From contig NC_083565.1 of the NCBI RefSeq assembly GCF_019925205.1, forward strand, positions 25,076,241-25,140,240: a stretch of 64,000 bases of DNA, read 5' to 3'. This DNA is from Metopolophium dirhodum. Taxonomy: Eukaryota > Arthropoda > Insecta > Hemiptera > Aphididae. This document shows positions 59,837-64,000 of the stretch, in pieces. Positions within the stretch are counted from its first letter, which is position 1. Every line of letters starts with the position of its first letter. A model generated the notes under the pieces. It was not told the DNA's origin and did no database searches. It saw only the letters and a list, made by a program, of their open reading frames with translations. The position numbers and the translations under genes were made by a program.

Positions 59837-60891
59837 CGAGTTGAGAATGAAAAGGTTCTATGTCACAATATCCTATTGTTCAGCAGAGCGATTCTTAACT
59901 TTAATACTCAATATCTTTTTTCAGGTTATCTTATGAATATAACCATAGTTTTAATCAATAAATAAATACAATTATTGTCAGATACATTGTTAATATTAAC
60001 TATTAGACATCCACACATTTTATAAAACCCAAAAAACTGGAAAAAAGTGTATAAGAATACAAAAGTTCTGTGAATAGAACCTTTTCTTTCTTCAAACTAA
60101 ATAATATGATATAGTTGGAACTTTTTTTCTTTTTTTGTAATTCCATACATTATTTTTACTTCTTATCAGAGTTACAGACACATGCAACATCAATATTTAT
60201 AATGAAATTTTTTTTTACATTATTTTAATGTTTAATCAAAAACAATTATTAAAAATTTGAGCAAATAAATAATTAAATTGCTTAATGTACCTACCTAATT
60301 TTATTATTTTAATTATATTGCATATTATAAACACATTATAATTTATAACCCCACTAATACTATAACTATAATAAGTAATATCACATTATCACATCATCGT
60401 TGACATGTCTTAAAAAACATTAAAACAAAATTATAAATATAAATTGGTGGTAATTGAAATTGATAACATAGTAAATAGTTTTTAAATTTAATTTTTAATA
60501 ATAAGATAATATTATTAAGTCTATATTATATTATGCCTACTTTTACAAAAAAATTATACAATATTATTGTAATTTTTTTTTTATTGTATCATCGACATGT
60601 ATTATTGATAATTCCTTTTAATACTAACCAACATTGAATAATATGACGATAGAACCTTTTCATACTTATGCAAACTTATCAGAATAAAAAAGTTCTATCA
60701 AACTACAACTATAATCACGATTCAGTAATTTTTCATGACATAGAACCTTTTCATTTTCTGTATCTCACTAAGTATTGTATGTAGATACATAGTTTTTGAA
60801 TAAAAAGATGCACAATTGAAAATTAAACAAAAGTATGCACAAAAACAAATTTTGAAAAAAGTGGACATAGAACATTTTCATTCTCAGCCCG
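59837..60891. mobile_element. Unclassified 1,055-bp TIR element
   Basis: The ends read CGAGTTGAGAATGAAAAGGT and CGGGCTGAGAATGAAAATGT inward and continue TCTATGTC, about 28 bp with few mismatches. They are flanked by CGAAACA (59830-59836) and CGAAATA (60892-60898). The ATAGAACCTTTTC word recurs inside at about 60078, 60646 and 60736. No coding frame. The superfamily is not clear; the duplication length would fit hAT or MULE derivatives. Confidence 0.6.
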
Positions 60892-60917
60892 CGAAATATA
60901 TTTGTGTCTTATAATTT

Positions 60918-61842
60918 ACCTATTTGAATTTCTGTTGGTTTTGACAGTGAGTTTGGTGTAGTATTAGTACAGTTGTGTTTGACAAAGATTTTGGTATAGA
61001 AATCAAAGTATTTTTTGGTATTATCATTGTAGTTGTTTTTGCCAAGCATCTTTCTGGTATGTTAATTGCCAGCAACTCCATCTTTATACTCAGCAGGATT
61101 ATTAATAATAGCACTTGTATCTAATAAAAAATATAAAACATTTTACCTATAATAAATTTGTTTATTACAAAATAAGTCACTATATCCAAATATTAGGGCC
61201 AGCTATGCAATAAATATTTATAATTGTAATAGAAGTTAACTTGCCTTTTTCTTCATGGTTATTAATTGGCTGCAATTATTCATACCACAATTTTTACAGT
61301 TTTTTTACAATTAATGTGTTCTTAGAAGCTCCAATGTATGCAGATTTTGAAACTGATTGATTAAATGCTTGAAAAAAATTTAAGATTATATAAATACAGT
61401 ATTAATATTAAACCAATCAAAGAGGTTGTTTTTAGTGGAAGTTAAAAGAAAGTTGAGCGTAAATCTTTTGGACTGTCATAATCATTATCTGACTCATCAG
61501 TTTGAATTGTTGCTTTTCTGTCATCTTTGTAGCTCGTAAAACTGGTTCTGTTGTATATTCCAAATATAAATAGAAAGTAAGAAATATAAATAATAAAGCA
61601 AAAAAGCAAATTATTAAATAATAAATTATAATTTTAATTTTACCAATATTAGATATTAGAATCCTCGATTTAAAATAATAATATTCCCATTCATTAGTTG
61701 TACTTTTATGTTCAATTAATTTTGAAGTCTGATTTCTATTTTTGGGCCATGCACAATAAATTCAATCTTCGTTAATCCAAGAGCTAGGTACAGCTTTTAC
61801 AGAGTTATCCTCATAAAAATGAAGAACAAAATAACTTGTCAT
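60918..61842 (-). pseudogene. Broken multi-exon gene, DUF4806-associated type N-terminus
   Basis: Exon 1 (61842-61644) begins MTSYFVLHFYEDNSVKAVPS followed by SWINED, an in-frame TGA at 61762-61764, then IYCAWPKNRNQTSKLIEHKS and a GTAAAATT donor. The VVHF.E..SV..VPSSW....C.WP...S.LI pattern is one I know from the N-terminus of many insect proteins with a C-terminal DUF4806 domain (recollection, not aligned). A second exon-like piece at about 61447-61553 reads YKDDRKATIQTDESDNDYDS. A third at about 60918-61121, preceded by TTTTTATTAG, has one in-frame TAA. The DUF4806 domain itself was not found; the gene ends against the TIR element. Confidence 0.5.
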
Positions 61843-61849
61843 GGCTTTA

Positions 61850-62097
61850 TATTTTATGTAGTTTACCTACATTAAAAATTCATATATTACACATAGTATA
61901 GATACATAATATTTATATTAAGTATATAAGTAAATAACATTACATTAAAATTTTTTAAAAAATATAGTAATTACTAATCACAGGAATAATTATCTAATAA
62001 ATATCTAAATAAATATAGTGAAATTTAAAAAAATTAAGTCAATATTAAACATCATAAGTATGTTATACATACACATCAAAGCCAATTTTTAATTAAT
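61850..62097. other. AT-rich DNA, no gene seen
   Basis: Nothing recognisable. Confidence 0.35.
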
Positions 62098-62265
62098 ATC
62101 AAAGTTTTCAGGTTGAAGTTTCATACATTTTTTTGTATACTTCAACAGACAATACTATATTTTCTTGATGAAAGTATGTAACTGTTCATTTCTTAAAACA
62201 GACACAATATCTGGTTCAAATTCTATTACATTCAGAAATTCATTAGCTGCGTTTTGGAAAAATTA
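62098..62265 (-). pseudogene. Unassigned protein-like fragment with a stop
   Basis: The minus strand reads NEFLNVIEFEPDIVSVLRNE with QLHTFIKK following, then a TAG, then YCLLKYTKKCMKLQPENF in the same frame. It looks like decayed coding sequence, possibly from a transposase, but no family is recognised. Confidence 0.25.
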
Positions 62266-63740
62266 TAAAGAAGCTGTAATTATCTAAAAAAATTTATATA
62301 AACCATGTTTTGTTACTGAGAGTCAACTGTACCTGTATAAATGAAAAGTATTTCACATGAATATTTATATTAGAGCGTATTTATTTAACTTGTGCACGAA
62401 ATATAAATTCTCCATTTATTTTTATTTTATGTGGGTCTAATATTAAAGCTACGATACAATTTAACTGCTTACAGCATTTTGGTTTGTGAGTAAAGTAGAG
62501 ATTCAAGAATGATGTATTATTTTAGTACTTACCAACTGTGTTATATGGTACTTTAAACATGAAGTATGAATAATTATACTTAACATATTACACATGTTTA
62601 CCAATAATCTTCCAAAACCTTAATAAGAGATATAAAACGTTGTTTCATTGTACTAGGAGTATATAAAGTAATTTTTCCTCCATATTTTACTTATTTAACT
62701 CTTTTTCAAGTTGTAGTGCATATTTTGTTAAATATTCATTTTAAGTATAAATTACATGTACATTTTGAAATTAAAATTAATATTTTCACTGGTAAAAATT
62801 AACTATAGGTTCTATATTAACTTGTCGATAAACAATTATTTGTTTTGCATTAGGTAACTAATTCAGCTATTAAATTTATTTTGAATTGTTTGTATACCTA
62901 ACAAATGATAATTTCCAAATATAAGGTTTAGTGGTATACATTTTTTTATTAATATTTTTATCGTAGGTAGCCCTTTTTCTTAAATTCTGTATGCATATTT
63001 GTTACAAATTTCATGATTTTTACTACATGTAATATGGCATATTATGATACTTTTTGTTATGTAAAAATCTATGCTCTACTTATCATTCTATCCCATCTTC
63101 CCAAATTACTAGGCACACCACTTTCTGTGGCACTAAAAAGCAAAAGCGCTAGAATATTTCATTGTAGCCACAATCATTTTTTATTGTAACGATCTATTAT
63201 TGTTTTAAGTTGTAAGAGAGTATGTTTAATGAGTGAGTCAAGGTGACTTAACCTTACAATAGTTATATACAAAAACATTATAACAATAATATCAGTGTTG
63301 ATAGTGGTATAATATAATATCACTCTCTTTACTTAATAATACAATGAATACAATGTTAATAACAATATTGGTTATAATATTACAAATAATAATAATAATA
63401 CAAAATAAAAAATACAAAAATATGTAAGTGCCTTTCCGAGCCTTTAATTATAATGTACATTACAACATCTTTAAATGTGCTAGCTAATTTCTTTGACCTC
63501 ATAGATCAGGTTGACACCACTCTAACTAATACTCTTTTGTTAAGCTTATTTTTACCCTTTTGTGTCCTCGCCTATGCATCACTGTTTCCTGTAATACTAT
63601 TTTTACCTTTTTTTAAGTGTTTGCTATTTCTTCTTATTTTTCAACGCTACATAACAATTATTTCTTTCAAATGTAATATTGTAACATGTCTTTTTACTCA
63701 AGACTCAACTTATTACCAACTTTTTGTAAAATAATTTGTT
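62266..63740. other. AT-rich DNA, no gene seen
   Basis: A hydrophobic frame at 63453-63734 has no supporting features. The interval could be an intron of a gene whose exon is at 63751. Confidence 0.35.
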
Positions 63741-63750
63741 TATTTTTTAG

Positions 63751-63885
63751 ATTAAAAATTGTTTTGGCGTATTTGGCAAATTTGTGTTTACAAGAGTGAA
63801 GGATTTGACTGGAGCAACTCTTGGAATAGCCAGCTTGATTAAATTGTCTGGAGATTATCTAACACTGCTTTATGGAGCTATAGAG
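63751..63885 (+). CDS. Single internal exon of an unrecognised gene
   Basis: A 135-bp segment of exactly 45 codons lies between TATTTTTTAG (ending 63750) and GTATAC (from 63886). The open phase-0 frame reads IKNCFGVFGKFVFTRVKDLT then GATLGIASLIKLSGDYLTLL and YGAIE. The composition is that of a genuine globular protein and differs from the AT-driven frames nearby. I do not recognise the family. The gene would extend beyond the window to the right, and perhaps to the left. It is the best candidate for host coding sequence in the window. Confidence 0.45.
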
Positions 63886-64000
63886 GTATACACTATAAAC
63901 TATTAACATTTAACATTTTTTAGATTAATTAAAATTGATTCAACTTACAGTCATACTTATAGTAAAATAAAATTTAATAAGAATAACATAATTATTAATT

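Noticed and set aside
63453..63734. 93-codon hydrophobic frame
   Set aside because: T-rich DNA gives Leu/Phe/Ile by chance; no signal or domain pattern and no splice support.

Overview
This is an AT-rich eukaryotic, almost certainly insect window. Nested DNA transposons of MULE/Foldback, hAT, PIF/Harbinger and Kolobok type, GT-AG introns and very frequent GTACCTA-like words fit an aphid genome (inference; no alignment was possible). I see no complete, convincing host gene, RNA gene or CRISPR array. Nearly everything supportable is mobile DNA or its remains. Most open frames in the window are chance frames in repeats. LAYOUT. 1-1068: AT-rich DNA and a reversed piece of a dispersed repeat that I call CR-A. 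1070-30614/30752: an outer inverted-repeat structure. Its arms (1070-1370 with 3102-4551 on the left; 27975-30614 on the right) enclose a second element, 4552-27974. That element is 23,423 bp, has exact terminal inverted repeats and is bounded by 9-bp target duplications (ATAACATTT / ATAATATTT). The matching empty site is at 54706-54714, in a related copy at 53146-56338. The inner element is the centrepiece. Its terminal repeats are arrays of a 135-bp satellite, about 21 units on the left and 64 on the right, in inverted orientation. Between them, at 14.7-18.7 kb, lies one gene on the + strand. Its first part is a MULE-like DDE transposase with an upstream zinc-binding cluster. Its last part, completed across a 651-bp intron, has the Cys box, paired CX4C zinc ribbon and His box of a ubiquitin-specific-protease-like peptidase. 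Long tandem-repeat termini, a 9-bp duplication and a MULE-like protein of about 1,100 residues are what is known for Foldback/NOF elements, so I read it as a Foldback-type MULE carrying a peptidase domain. The gene lacks a visible start and is out of frame at an A16 run, so this copy may be damaged or the run miscounted. Other insertions in the interior are a PIF/Harbinger relic (9429-12630), CR-A copies and a 188-bp hairpin MITE. 30.7-46.3 kb: more CR-A copies, two short hAT elements with perfect 8-bp duplications (33833-35233, 36525-37163), a small MITE, hAT ends, a GC-rich retroposon-like insertion with an 11-bp duplication (41091-41496) and a 190-bp palindrome. 46.3-53.1 kb: a retroposon copy, an LTR-like block, GC-rich islands, a Helitron-like 3' end and a MITE. 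53.1-56.7 kb: the compact long-TIR element, ending inside a hAT transposase C-terminus. 57.0-62.3 kb: a Kolobok-like pseudogene, a second MULE (FLYWCH plus MULE transposase, perfect 9-bp duplication CATACAGAG), an unclassified 1,055-bp TIR element and a broken multi-exon gene whose first exon resembles insect DUF4806-associated proteins. The last kilobase holds one clean unassigned 135-bp internal exon (63751-63885).
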